Shown here one piece after another: positions 16,252 through 24,122 of a stretch of 46,916 nt of DNA. Made by a program: the position numbers and the translations under genes. Under the pieces are notes generated by a model that ran no database searches, was not told where the DNA came from, and worked only from the letters and a program-made list of their open reading frames with translations. Numbering within the stretch: the stretch's first letter is position 1; each line of letters begins with the position of its first letter. Origin of the DNA: FLUQ01 sp031548325 (GTDB taxonomy: Bacteria > Desulfobacterota > Desulfovibrionia > Desulfovibrionales > Desulfovibrionaceae); contig JAVBRE010000080.1 in NCBI GenBank assembly GCA_031548325.1, positions 1 to 46,916 of the forward strand. The letters run 5' to 3'.

Positions 16252-17256
16252 TCATACGGGGCGCGGCGATGCTTTCAAAAATGAAAGCACTTCTTCTTCC
16301 AGCCAGCCCACGGCCTTGCCTGAGGGGCCGGGAAAACCCACATGCCCGCCCTCTTCCGGCATCGCAAGGGTCAGCGCTCCGCTATTTTTCGCCGCCTCCA
16401 CGGGAAAGCAGGCCTCGTCCAGGAAAGGGTCGTTGCGGGCGTTGATCAGCAGCGTGGGCACGATGATCTTGCCCAGATACGGCAGACTGGACGCTTTTTC
16501 CCAATAGTCCTCGGCAGAGGCGAACCCGTTCAGCGGCGCGGTGTAGCGCCCGTCAAATTCTCTGAAGGTCTTCATGGAATCAAGGCCGCGCAGATCGAAA
16601 AGCTTCGGATAGCGGGCGTGCTTTTCACGCACTTTGGCCCGCAGGGTGCGCAGAAAATATTTCATGTACACCCGGTTGGCCGGCCGGGACAAAACTTGCG
16701 AGCAGCCCGCCAGGTCGCAGGGCACGGACACGGCCACCGCCGCCGTGATCGCGGCGGGAACCGAAGCGCCCTTTTCGCCCAGATATTTCAGCACCTGATT
16801 GCCCCCAACGCTGAAACCGGCCAGGGCAACGCGCTTGTAGCCCCTGTCCAGGCAGTGCAGGACCAGACTGTGCAGGTCGCCCGTTTCGCCGCTGTGGTAA
16901 AAAATGGGCAGGCGGTTCATTTCGCCCCCGCAGGAACGCATGTTGCGAGCCGCCACATCCCATCCCCGTTTTTGCAAAAGCAGCGCCAGCGCGCGGACAT
17001 AGGAGCGGCCGGAATCCCCTTCCAGCCCGTGCGAGATGATGGCGACCTTTTCGTTTGCGGCTTCGGGTTTGCCTGAAACGAACAACCAGTCCACAAAAAA
17101 AAAGTCGCCGTCGGGCTGTTCCAGGCGCTCCCGCCTATATCGCAACTGCGGGACAAAACATACGACGCGGCTGCCTATGGTCTGCGCATGACCGCCCGGC
17201 AGCCAGAAAGGCGGCTTGTACCCGCAATTGAAACGGATCGGCATGAATACCCCCAT
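16252..17256 (-). CDS. YheT-like alpha/beta hydrolase
   Basis: 334 residues of the YheT/EMB8 family of alpha/beta hydrolases. The N-terminal signature is PPFWLPGGHAQTI. The oxyanion region is ISHGLEGDSGRSYV, the nucleophile elbow is LAGFSVGGNQVLKYLG with Ser as nucleophile, and the predicted Asp lies in NARNDPFLD and the His in EEGGHVGFPG. It is cytoplasmic, perhaps an esterase; the natural substrate is unknown for this family. A second ATG 12 bases downstream (17244) has a G-rich sequence before it and could be the true start. It reads toward the eut operon but is separated from it by about 300 bases. Confidence 0.88.
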   Translation of the reverse strand: MGVFMPIRFNCGYKPPFWLPGGHAQTIGSRVVCFVPQLRYRRERLEQPDGDFFFVDWLFVSGKPEAANEKVAIISHGLEGDSGRSYVRALALLLQKRGWDVAARNMRSCGGEMNRLPIFYHSGETGDLHSLVLHCLDRGYKRVALAGFSVGGNQVLKYLGEKGASVPAAITAAVAVSVPCDLAGCSQVLSRPANRVYMKYFLRTLRAKVREKHARYPKLFDLRGLDSMKTFREFDGRYTAPLNGFASAEDYWEKASSLPYLGKIIVPTLLINARNDPFLDEACFPVEAAKNSGALTLAMPEEGGHVGFPGPSGKAVGWLEEEVLSFLKASPRPV

Positions 17257-17334
17257 TTGCTATCCGGGTGAGTTTACAGCACTTTGAGCCATAGATCCAG
17301 AGCGCAAAAAAAAACCGAAAAACAACTTTCTGTA

Positions 17335-17363
17335 TTGACCTCCGGCTCAGGTTGGGCTAGTTA
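17335..17363 (+). promoter_or_regulatory. Promoter of tRNA-Lys
   Basis: TTGACC (17335-17340) and TAGTTA (17358-17363) are spaced by exactly 17 bases. Transcription would start near 17370, a few bases before the tRNA. This is a good sigma-70 type promoter. Confidence 0.7.
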
Positions 17364-17377
17364 AACCCTTCCCGTCC

Positions 17378-17453
17378 GGGTCGTTAACTCAGCAGGTAGA
17401 GTATCTCCCTTTTAAGGAGAGAGTCGAGTGTTCGAATCACTCACGACCCACCA
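17378..17453 (+). tRNA. tRNA-Lys (anticodon UUU)
   Basis: A 76-base tRNA with encoded CCA. The acceptor stem pairs GGGTCGT with ACGACCC. The D arm is ACTC-AGCAGGTA-GAGT. The anticodon stem is TCTCC/GGAGA with loop CTTTTAA (anticodon TTT), and the T arm is GAGTG-TTCGAAT-CACTC. All four stems pair perfectly. It is followed by a strong terminator that is duplicated about 1 kb downstream. Confidence 0.97.
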
Positions 17454-17520
17454 GAGAATTCAGGCCTACCCCCACCGGTAGGCCTTTTTTTATCCGCGCC
17501 CCTGTCTTTGAGGGAGAACC
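17440..17520 (+). repeat. Direct repeat copy 1: tRNA-Lys 3' end plus terminator
   Basis: From the AGAATTCAGG just after the tRNA through the terminator to GAGGGAGAACC this segment recurs at 18466-18541 with only a few changes. The similarity extends weakly into the tRNA end (CTCACGACC here, CTCACAACC there). The two copies flank the higBA island and look like left and right attachment sites of an integrated element. Confidence 0.75.
17462..17491 (+). terminator. Intrinsic terminator of tRNA-Lys
   Basis: A perfect 9-bp stem AGGCCTACC / GGTAGGCCT with a 6-base loop is followed by a run of seven T. It lies 8 bases after the tRNA. Confidence 0.92.
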
Positions 17521-17523
17521 AAG

Positions 17524-17577
17524 ATGATGCTGGAATGGGCGGACTATCTGGACAAGCCGAAGACAGATAAAGATTGA
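17524..17577 (+). pseudogene. Possible C-terminal remnant of a tyrosine integrase
   Basis: A 17-codon open stretch, following an in-frame stop, reads MMLEWADYLDKPKTDKD and ends in TGA inside the higBA promoter. The words EWADYLD resemble the last residues of many P4-like tyrosine integrases, which usually sit next to the tRNA they target. That fits the flanking direct repeats. The stretch is too short for certainty, and it could be chance. Confidence 0.3.
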
Positions 17578-17601
17578 CATTGTAACTAGTCTGGTTACAT
17601 T
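17574..17601 (+). promoter_or_regulatory. higBA promoter with overlapping operator
   Basis: TTGACA (17574-17579) and TACATT (17596-17601) form a promoter with a 16-base spacer. An inverted repeat TGTAAC-N7-GTTACA (17581-17599) fills the space between the two boxes. That is the expected place for autorepression by the HigA antitoxin. Confidence 0.65.
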
Positions 17602-17613
17602 ATTGAGGCGGAC

Positions 17614-17892
17614 ATGATAAAAAACTTTGAGCACAAGGGCCTTGAAGTGTTCTTCTATGACGGCACGACCAAAGGCATACAGGCGAAGCACGCGGACAAG
17701 CTGCGCCGGCAGCTCGACCGCCTGGATGCCGCCGGAGTGGTGCAGGATATGGAGGTTGCCGGTTACGATCTGCACCCGCTGAAAGGCAAGCTCAAAGGGC
17801 TTTGGTCCGTAAAGGTTTCCGGCAACTGGCGTCTGACCTTCCGTTTTGAGGACGGCGACGCCTATGTCGCGAACTACCAGGATTACCATTAA
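17614..17892 (+). CDS. higB: HigB/RelE-family toxin
   Basis: 92 residues of the HigB-1/RelE-like ribosome-dependent mRNA interferase family. Typical parts are GLEVFFYDGTTKGIQAKHAD, a central helix region, LHPLKGKLKGLWSVKVSGNW and RLTFRFEDGDAYVANYQDYH at the C-terminus. The Lys/Arg-rich centre and the RLTF-F segment match the family active surface. As in other hig loci, the toxin gene comes before the antitoxin gene; they are 10 bases apart. The pair sits between the duplicated tRNA-Lys terminator regions. Confidence 0.92.
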   Translation: MIKNFEHKGLEVFFYDGTTKGIQAKHADKLRRQLDRLDAAGVVQDMEVAGYDLHPLKGKLKGLWSVKVSGNWRLTFRFEDGDAYVANYQDYH

Positions 17893-17902
17893 GGAGGCCG
17901 CC

Positions 17903-18229
17903 ATGCGCCGCAAAATGACCCGCAAGCGCACTCATCCCGGTGAATTGATCCGCGAGGAATACATAAAACCACTGAAGCTCACCGTTACCTCGCTGGCCGC
18001 AAGCCTGGGGGTATCGCGCAAGACGCTTTCGACCATCGTCAACGAGCGGGCCGCAGTCACGCCTGACATGGCACTACGCCTTTCCCGCGCCTTCTCCACA
18101 ACGCCCGAACTGTGGATGAACATGCAGCAGGCCTATGACCTCTGGGTCGCGGAAAACGAACATACCGAATGGCAGAAGGTGCAGCCCGTATATGTGCCCT
18201 CCCCTGTGGCGGAACAGGCGCAGGCATAG
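17903..18229 (+). CDS. higA: HigA-family antitoxin
   Basis: 108 residues. The ATG at 17903 follows AAGGAGG directly after the higB stop; in-frame codons upstream overlap higB and are not used. It has the XRE helix-turn-helix of HigA antitoxins: HPGELIREEYIKPLKLTV, then SLAASLGVSRKTLSTIVNER, and the C-terminal part LSRAFSTTPELWMNMQQAYD. It should bind and neutralise HigB and repress the operon through the inverted repeat in the promoter. Confidence 0.93.
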   Translation: MRRKMTRKRTHPGELIREEYIKPLKLTVTSLAASLGVSRKTLSTIVNERAAVTPDMALRLSRAFSTTPELWMNMQQAYDLWVAENEHTEWQKVQPVYVPSPVAEQAQA

Positions 18230-18383
18230 CGAATTTCCCCGGCTAGGCGCGGAGTAATTACCCACGCCGAAAAACCGCACCTGACGGCCTGCCGGGAAAA
18301 TAATTCAGGGATTCCCCGTCAACGCCGCCCACTCCGCGACCTGAAAATAGAGTAGCCCCGCCTATGAGGCACCGGGAAAAAAT

Positions 18384-18403
18384 CTTGGCATTTTCCTTGG
18401 CAT
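18384..18403. repeat. Tandem CTTGGCAT words, possible integrase arm sites
   Basis: CTTGGCAT occurs at 18384-18391 and 18396-18403, a 12-base period. Short direct repeats of this kind beside an attachment core often bind the N-terminal domain of tyrosine integrases. With the flanking repeats this suggests the right end of a decayed integrated element. The role is inference. Confidence 0.35.
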
Positions 18404-18465
18404 CTCAACGGGCGTATGGAATTTAATACAATAAATACACCGTGTTAAATTGTTAATCATATAAC

Positions 18466-18541
18466 CTCACAACCAAAGAATTCAGGCCTACCCCCACCGG
18501 TAGGCCTTTTTTTATCCGCGCCCCGTCTTCGAGGGAGAGCC
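18466..18541 (+). repeat. Direct repeat copy 2
   Basis: Second copy of the tRNA-Lys terminator segment found at 17440-17520. The stem-loop and T-run are unchanged; the copy differs by a few bases after the T-run and has only a degenerate tRNA end before it. About 1.02 kb separates the two copies. Confidence 0.75.
18484..18513 (+). terminator. Second copy of the tRNA-Lys terminator, behind higBA
   Basis: Same 9-bp stem AGGCCTACC / GGTAGGCCT and seven-T run as behind the tRNA. It lies about 250 bases downstream of higA and can terminate its transcript. Confidence 0.85.
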
Positions 18542-18668
18542 GGGTCGGTGGCAAACCAAAAAATATTGGTGTAGAGATGAAAAAATTATTATAGTCGACT
18601 TTTTACACGAAAACTGATCTTCGCCAAGGTGACGGAGCAGGGACAATCGAAAAAAACAGGGAGGCTCA

Positions 18669-18908
18669 ATGCCCGAATCAAGCGAGAAAAGGCAGCAATC
18701 GGACAGGCGTTCGCAGGATAGACGGCAGCCTGAGTGTGTGGCGCGGGCGGGTTATCGTGAACGCCTGCGCCTGGGCGCTCCCTTGGAAGAATGTTCGGAG
18801 CTTTGTAAACATCTCATCCCGCCATCCATGTGCGCGGGCTGCCCCGGCGTGCTTGTAGAAAGACGGGTGCAAGCGAGACGCTCAGGAGAAGACAGGCGGG
18901 AACGGTGA
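18669..18908 (+). CDS. Small charged protein with four-cysteine motif
   Basis: 79 residues, not recognised. Both ends are very rich in Arg, Gln, Ser and Asp/Glu (SEKRQQSDRRSQDRRQPE; ERRVQARRSGEDRRER), the kind of sequence that is probably disordered. The middle carries CSELCKHLIPPSMCAGCP, a CX3CX9CX2C pattern that could bind zinc or an iron-sulfur cluster. GGGAGG lies five bases before the ATG, and the gene ends 16 bases before the beta-lactamase gene on the same strand, so the two are probably co-transcribed. Coding status is likely but not certain. Confidence 0.55.
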   Translation: MPESSEKRQQSDRRSQDRRQPECVARAGYRERLRLGAPLEECSELCKHLIPPSMCAGCPGVLVERRVQARRSGEDRRER

Positions 18909-18924
18909 AAAGCTGCCCCGCTCC

Positions 18925-20103
18925 ATGAAAAAAACCACTCCCGCATGTGTCGTGTTCACGGCCGCCCTGCTTCTTTTTTGCGCCGCGCAAACAAGGGCCG
19001 CCGGGGCGGAAGACGCCGCCCGCATTGCCCGCGCCGTGGACTCGGTCATCCGCCCCCTCATGGCGGAACATGCCATACCGGGCATGAGCGTCGGCGTCAC
19101 GGTCCGCGAAGAACGCTTTCTCTTCAGCTACGGCGTCGCCTCGCTGAAAACCGGGCAAAAAATCGAGGGAGATACGCTCTTTGAGCTCGGCTCGATCAGC
19201 AAAACCCTGACCGCGACCCTGGCGGCATACGCGCAGGCGTCCGGAGCCCTGTCGCTTTCCGACAGGGCCGGCAAATACCTGCCCGAATTGGCGGGCAGCG
19301 CTCTTGACGCGGTCAGCCTGCTTGATCTCGGCGCCTATACGGCGGGCGGCCTGCCCTTGCAGCTTCCGCCGGACGTGAAAGACCAGAAAAGCATGTTCGC
19401 CTTTTTCAAAAACTGGCGTCCGGCCTACCCCCCCGGCGCCTATCGGTTGTATTCCAATCCGAGCGTCGGGCTGTTCGGTTTTCTTGCGGCCCGAAGCCTG
19501 GGCGCGTCTTTTGAAGACCTGATGGAAAAGACGCTTTTTCCCGGACTTGGCCTGACGCGGACATATATCAGAGTCCCAGCGGCGCGGATGGAAAAATACG
19601 CCCAGGGGCACACGCGGGACGGCAGACCGGTCCGTATGGCGCCCGGCGTGCTGAGCTCGGAAGCGTACGGGATAAAAACAACGGCCACGGACATGCTCCG
19701 CTTTCTGGAAACGAACATGAGCGGCGCCGGCATGAGCGAGCCCCTGCGCGAAGCGGTCATGACGACGCATACGGGATATTTTACGGTCGGCGGTATGACC
19801 CAGGGCCTGGGCTGGGAGATGTACGCATACCCGGCGACGCTTGAAACCCTGCTGGCAGGAAACTCGCCCGCGGTGGTTCTCAGGGCCAACAAAGCGACCC
19901 GGCTTGCGCCGCCCCGGCCGCCCCGGCCGGACGTTCTGTTCAACAAAACCGGCTCCACGAACGGATTCGGCGCCTACGTCGCCTTTGCGCCTGCCGATAA
20001 CACCGGCATCGTGCTGCTGGCAAACAAAAACTATCCGGTCCCGGCCCGAGTGACGGCCATGTACCGGATATTGGCGGCGCTGAAGGAAAAGCCGGAGCGC
20101 TGA
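18925..20103 (+). CDS. ampC: Class C (AmpC-type) serine beta-lactamase
   Basis: 392 residues. The N-terminus is a Sec signal peptide (KKTTPACVVFTAALLLFCAA, cleavage probably near TRA-AGA), so the enzyme is periplasmic. The active-site SxxK is in LGSISKTLTATLA, the YxN motif is YSNPSVG and the KTG motif is NKTGSTNGFGAYVAF. Segments such as DLGAYTAGGLPLQL and LGWEMYAYP are typical of true AmpC enzymes rather than of other penicillin-binding esterases. It hydrolyses beta-lactams through an acyl-enzyme. No ampR regulator is adjacent, so it is probably not inducible in the classical way. The ribosome-binding site is weak. Confidence 0.9.
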   Translation: MKKTTPACVVFTAALLLFCAAQTRAAGAEDAARIARAVDSVIRPLMAEHAIPGMSVGVTVREERFLFSYGVASLKTGQKIEGDTLFELGSISKTLTATLAAYAQASGALSLSDRAGKYLPELAGSALDAVSLLDLGAYTAGGLPLQLPPDVKDQKSMFAFFKNWRPAYPPGAYRLYSNPSVGLFGFLAARSLGASFEDLMEKTLFPGLGLTRTYIRVPAARMEKYAQGHTRDGRPVRMAPGVLSSEAYGIKTTATDMLRFLETNMSGAGMSEPLREAVMTTHTGYFTVGGMTQGLGWEMYAYPATLETLLAGNSPAVVLRANKATRLAPPRPPRPDVLFNKTGSTNGFGAYVAFAPADNTGIVLLANKNYPVPARVTAMYRILAALKEKPER

Positions 20104-20181
20104 ACGGCCGTCAGAGCCGGGGCGCGCCCGGTCCCGTTGAACCCAAAAGGGCGCCTTTGACCTGACGACAGAGGCACTGCC

Positions 20182-20859
20182 TCATCGCAATCGGTATCCA
20201 ACCCCGGGCTCCGTGGCGATCAATTCCGGACAGTCGGGAGCGACTTTCAATTTCTTGCGGATCTGCCCCATGTAGACACGCAAATATTGCACATGCTCCG
20301 TGGAATTTGGCCCCCAGACTTCGCGCAGCAAAACGCGGTGGGTCGCCACCCTGCCCGCGTGCCGCACCAGAGTCAGCAGCAAGGCATATTCCGTGGAGGT
20401 CAGGCGCACTTCTTGCCCCTGCACTCGGACCTGACGGGCCTCGCGGTCCACTTCCAGCGGTCCGGCCGTGAACAACGCTTCCGTATCCATGGTGCTTGAA
20501 CCCCGGCGCAGGGCCGCACGCACGCGGGCCAGAAATTCCGGCATGCCGAAGGGCTTGGTAATATAATCGTCCGCACCCAGATCCAGGGCCTGAACTTTGT
20601 CATCCTCCTGATCCTGCACGGTCAGCACCAGCACCGGCAATTCCGACCATTCCCGCAGGCGTTTGAGGACTTCAAATCCGCTCATATCCGGCAGCCCGAG
20701 ATCCAAAACCATTATGTCCGGCCTGCATGATGCGGCCATGGACAGCCCTTCGCGGCCGGCGGCGGCCTCCAACGCCTTATAGCCGGCCGATTCAAGCCCC
20801 ACCCGCAGAAAGCGGCGAATGGATCGCTCATCGTCCACAATCAATACCACGGCGCTCAT
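20182..20859 (-). CDS. kdpE: KdpE response regulator
   Basis: 225 residues: an N-terminal receiver domain with the phosphorylated Asp at about residue 53 (MVLDLGLPDM), a conserved Lys in DDYITKPFG, and a C-terminal OmpR-type winged helix (VRLTSTEYALLLTLVRHAGR). It activates kdpFABC when potassium is low. It overlaps the end of kdpD by four bases. A short inverted repeat (GAGGC-ACT-GCCTC) overlaps its stop codon. Confidence 0.95.
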   Translation of the reverse strand: MSAVVLIVDDERSIRRFLRVGLESAGYKALEAAAGREGLSMAASCRPDIMVLDLGLPDMSGFEVLKRLREWSELPVLVLTVQDQEDDKVQALDLGADDYITKPFGMPEFLARVRAALRRGSSTMDTEALFTAGPLEVDREARQVRVQGQEVRLTSTEYALLLTLVRHAGRVATHRVLLREVWGPNSTEHVQYLRVYMGQIRKKLKVAPDCPELIATEPGVGYRLR

Positions 20860-23573
20860 GCCCTTCCTCCAAGGCTGAAAGAGCCGGCCGCTTCATCCAG
20901 CGCGGGCGAGCGACCGGCCTTGGGCAATTTCAGAGCAAAAACGCAACCGGGCTCCGATTCTCGGTTACGCACAGAGATGGAGCCGTTCTGCGCTTCCATC
21001 AATGCCTTGGCAATGGACAGGCCGAGTCCGGTTCCTCCGACCGGAGTGCCGGGAACCCGGTAAAAACGTTCAAAAACCCTGTCCAGAGCCTCTTCCGGTA
21101 TGCCCGGCCCCTCATCGGCCACTTCCAGGCATGCGACATCTCCACCATCCAGCGCGCGCACGGTCAAGAGACTCTTTTCCGGGGTGTACGCCGCGACATT
21201 GGCGAAAATGTTCAACAGCACATGCTCCAGCAGGCGGCAATCCCCTCGCGCGAAAACCTCGCAGTCTTCCGTCAGGCGTACGGGCCGGTCCGCCAGCAGG
21301 CGGCGGCCCCGCTCCAGAGAGGCGGCCGCAAATTCTCCGAGTTCAAAAACTTCCTCTTTCACCGCCAGCGCGCCGCCCGCGATGCGGCTCATGTCCAACA
21401 AGTTTTCCACCACCCGATTGAGGCGTTCCGCCCCTTCCTCGATGGTCTGCGTCAGCAGCGCGCGGTGTTGCGGATTGGCGGCCGTCGCATCGTCCCGCAA
21501 GGCGGAGGCCGCGCCCATCAAACTGGTCAGCGGGGTGCGCAGTTCATGGGAGACGGAGTTGAGCAGGGCCTGATGCAGACGTTCCGAATGCCGCAGAACT
21601 TCGGCATCCTTGCCGCGCACGGCAAGGGCTTCGCGTTCAAAAGCCACGCCGATGTTCGAAATAAACGCATCAAGCAAGCCTTGCTGTTCCGGATCCAGGC
21701 GGAAACCCGGCGGAAGAAACAACATGAGCACGCCCATGCATTCGGTGCGACCGAGCAGCGGCAGACAGAGGCAGCCGGCCGAAGCCAGGGTGTCCGTGCC
21801 CTGCCCGGCTCTGCGCCTGTTTTTCAGGCACCATGCGGCCACAGCCATGTTTTTGGCGGAAATATCCGTGTCCGGCACGCCCAACGGGATGCCGGAAAGG
21901 CGGTTATCTGTCCCTTTGGGCATAATGGCGGCTTTGAAACCGAACAATCGTTGCAGGCTTTCATACACGCAGACGGCGATCTCTTCCGCGTTGCCGACCC
22001 CGGCCAGATTCCGGCTGAAGGCGTACAACACGCCCGCCCGGTATTCCCGCCTGATGAGGTCTTTTTTCTGCCGGCGGATACGCGTTGCCAGCAGACCGGT
22101 GATGCTGGCGGCCGGAAAAAAGACGAGGCACATCATCAGATCTTCCGGCGCATCTATTGTCCAGGTGAATAACGGCGGAATGAAAAAATAATTCCAGATG
22201 CAGGAACAGAAAGCGGCTCCGGCTATGGTAGGGCCAAAGCCGGCCACGGTGCCCAGTCCCATGACCGCGCACAAAAAAATGATGCCCACGGCGCGGTAGC
22301 CCAGCCAGGGCAGAAAAAACTGGCAGAGCAGGGCCACGGCGGCCAGCGTCCCGACAGACCACAGGTAGGCCGCCGGGCGGCTGGCCGGCGAGGGCAGGCG
22401 CGGATGAAAGCCGCGATAGCGTGGCTTGCGCTCCTGACGCACGACATGGATGTCGATTTCGCTGGTTTCTCCCACCAGTTGATTCAAAATGGTGCCGCCG
22501 GAAAAAAGATCCCGAAAAAAACGACGGTCCGGCCTGCCTATAACGATTTGCGTGACGTTGTGCTCCTCTGCCATGCGACGTATGGCAGATGCCACGTTCT
22601 TGTCCAGCGTATGGATGACTTCCGCCCCCAGTTCCGCCGCGAGAGCCAGATTGTTCAGCAGCCGCTCACGGGCCTCGCCGTGCTCCGCTTCTCCCGTGTC
22701 CACATACAGGGCGTACCAGGGAGCTCCCATGGCATAGGCTTTTCTGCGCGTGGCACGTATAAGCCGCGCGGAATAGGGGCTTGAGCTGACAGCCACCAGC
22801 AGGCGCTCCGCCGTGTGCCAGGGACGTTTTCCGGACGTCAACGCGCGTTGCGCTCGCAGTTGATTGTCCACGGTTTCGGCGGTGAAACGCAAAGCCAGCT
22901 CCCGCAAGGCCGTCAGATGCTCTTTGCGGAAAAAATTCGCGGCCGCCCGCTCCGCCCGGTCACCCAGATAGACTTTGCCCTCGCTGAGGCGCTGCAGCAA
23001 ATCCGGCGGGGAAAGGTCGATGAGATCAATCTGTTCCGCCCGCTCAAAAAAAGAGTCTGGCACGGTTTCCCGCACGGGCGCGCCGGTGATCTGGGTTACC
23101 AGATCCGCCCGGCCCGCCACATGCTGCACGTTGAGCGTGGTATACACGTCGATGCCCGCGTCCAGCAGTTCTCCCACATCCTGATAGCGCTTGGGGTGGC
23201 GGCCGCCCGGGGCGTTGGTATGCGCCAGTTCGTCCACCAGCACCAACTCCGGCTTACGGTCCAGCACGGCGTCCAGGTCCATTTCCCGCAGTCCGGCGCC
23301 CCGGTAAGAAACAACGGCAAGGGGAACCCGCGGCAGGGCAGCGGCCAGTTTTTCGGTTTCTTCCCTGCCGTGGGTTTCCACAACGCCGATGACCACATCC
23401 ACGCCCTGTCGGAGCATCTCTCCGCCCTTTTCCAGCATGGCATAGGTCTTGCCGACTCCGGGGCACATGCCGAAAAACACACGCAGGCGGCCGCGTTCCC
23501 GCTGTTTTTCTTCCCATGCGACACCACGCAACAGCAGGTCAGGGTCAGGGCGGGATTCGTGTTCGTCAGCCAT
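20856..23573 (-). CDS. kdpD: KdpD sensor histidine kinase
   Basis: 905 residues, full length. The N-terminal KdpD domain has a Walker A-like GMCPGVGKTYAML and a DELAHTNAPGGRHPKRYQDV segment. A universal-stress-protein-like domain follows (about 250-370), then four closely spaced membrane segments (about 400-495) and a GAF-like region. The kinase core has the H-box SVSHELRTPLTSLMG, the N-box region LLNIFANVAAYTPEKS and the G-boxes DEGPGIPEEA and GGTGLGLSIAKA. It senses potassium limitation and phosphorylates KdpE. It begins 3 bases after kdpC, so it belongs to the kdpFABCDE transcript. Confidence 0.96.
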   Translation of the reverse strand: MADEHESRPDPDLLLRGVAWEEKQRERGRLRVFFGMCPGVGKTYAMLEKGGEMLRQGVDVVIGVVETHGREETEKLAAALPRVPLAVVSYRGAGLREMDLDAVLDRKPELVLVDELAHTNAPGGRHPKRYQDVGELLDAGIDVYTTLNVQHVAGRADLVTQITGAPVRETVPDSFFERAEQIDLIDLSPPDLLQRLSEGKVYLGDRAERAAANFFRKEHLTALRELALRFTAETVDNQLRAQRALTSGKRPWHTAERLLVAVSSSPYSARLIRATRRKAYAMGAPWYALYVDTGEAEHGEARERLLNNLALAAELGAEVIHTLDKNVASAIRRMAEEHNVTQIVIGRPDRRFFRDLFSGGTILNQLVGETSEIDIHVVRQERKPRYRGFHPRLPSPASRPAAYLWSVGTLAAVALLCQFFLPWLGYRAVGIIFLCAVMGLGTVAGFGPTIAGAAFCSCIWNYFFIPPLFTWTIDAPEDLMMCLVFFPAASITGLLATRIRRQKKDLIRREYRAGVLYAFSRNLAGVGNAEEIAVCVYESLQRLFGFKAAIMPKGTDNRLSGIPLGVPDTDISAKNMAVAAWCLKNRRRAGQGTDTLASAGCLCLPLLGRTECMGVLMLFLPPGFRLDPEQQGLLDAFISNIGVAFEREALAVRGKDAEVLRHSERLHQALLNSVSHELRTPLTSLMGAASALRDDATAANPQHRALLTQTIEEGAERLNRVVENLLDMSRIAGGALAVKEEVFELGEFAAASLERGRRLLADRPVRLTEDCEVFARGDCRLLEHVLLNIFANVAAYTPEKSLLTVRALDGGDVACLEVADEGPGIPEEALDRVFERFYRVPGTPVGGTGLGLSIAKALMEAQNGSISVRNRESEPGCVFALKLPKAGRSPALDEAAGSFSLGGRA

Positions 23574-23576
23574 GGG

Positions 23577-24122
23577 TTATTTCCTTGTCAGCGCGTCAAG
23601 CGCCATGTTCAACCGTAACACATTCACCCGTTCCTGTCCCAAAAAACCCAGGCCAAGGGGCTGAGTAAATTTTTTTACCAGCCCTTCGAGCGTTTCCCTG
23701 GACGCTCCGCGCGCCTGCATGACGCGCGGGATTTGGGCCAGGGCGCTTTGCGGACTGATTTCCGGGTCCAGGCCGCTGCCCGAGGCAAAAAGCATTTCCC
23801 GACCGGAACCCTTGTCAACGGCGGCACGGCGTTCGGCCACGGCCGCGGCCAGTTTTTTCGAAGTCGGACTCTGGTTGGATGCGCCGGAAGCGATCGTGGA
23901 ATAATCCCCTGCCGAGGGCCTGGGCCAGAAGTATGCCGGGTCGGTAAACTTTTGCGCCACCAGGGCGGAGCCTACCACCGTACCGTGTTGACTGAGCAGC
24001 GTTCCACCGGCCTGTGCCGGAAACAGAGTTTCGCCCACCAGAAGCATGAAAGCGGGATAAATAACTCCGGTAAGCAGCGTGAACACCACAATCATCCGAA
24101 TAGCCGTTGCTATCTGTTTCAT
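23577..24122 (-). CDS. kdpC: KdpC, potassium-transporting ATPase subunit C
   Basis: 181 residues. One N-terminal membrane segment (IRMIVVFTLLTGVIYPAFML) is followed by a periplasmic or membrane-surface domain with FTDPAYFWPRPSAGDYST, ASGSGLDPEISPQSALAQ and VNVLRLNMALD. It stabilises the KdpFABC complex and raises potassium affinity. It overlaps kdpB by four bases. Confidence 0.95.
   Translation of the reverse strand: MKQIATAIRMIVVFTLLTGVIYPAFMLLVGETLFPAQAGGTLLSQHGTVVGSALVAQKFTDPAYFWPRPSAGDYSTIASGASNQSPTSKKLAAAVAERRAAVDKGSGREMLFASGSGLDPEISPQSALAQIPRVMQARGASRETLEGLVKKFTQPLGLGFLGQERVNVLRLNMALDALTRK

Larger units (their letters stand above)
18230..18668. other. Intergenic region closing the higBA island
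   Basis: No gene is supported. It holds a repeated word CTTGGCAT twice at 12-base spacing, an AT-rich stretch (18415-18465), the second copy of the tRNA-Lys terminator region, and near the right end a possible promoter (TTGGTG at 18566, TATAGT at 18590, spacer 18) for the following plus-strand genes. Confidence 0.5.

Noticed and set aside
20104..20181. Terminator between the beta-lactamase gene and kdpE
   Set aside because: Short inverted repeats exist (AAAGG-GCG-CCTTT and GAGGC-ACT-GCCTC), but neither is followed by a convincing T-run, so I do not list one.
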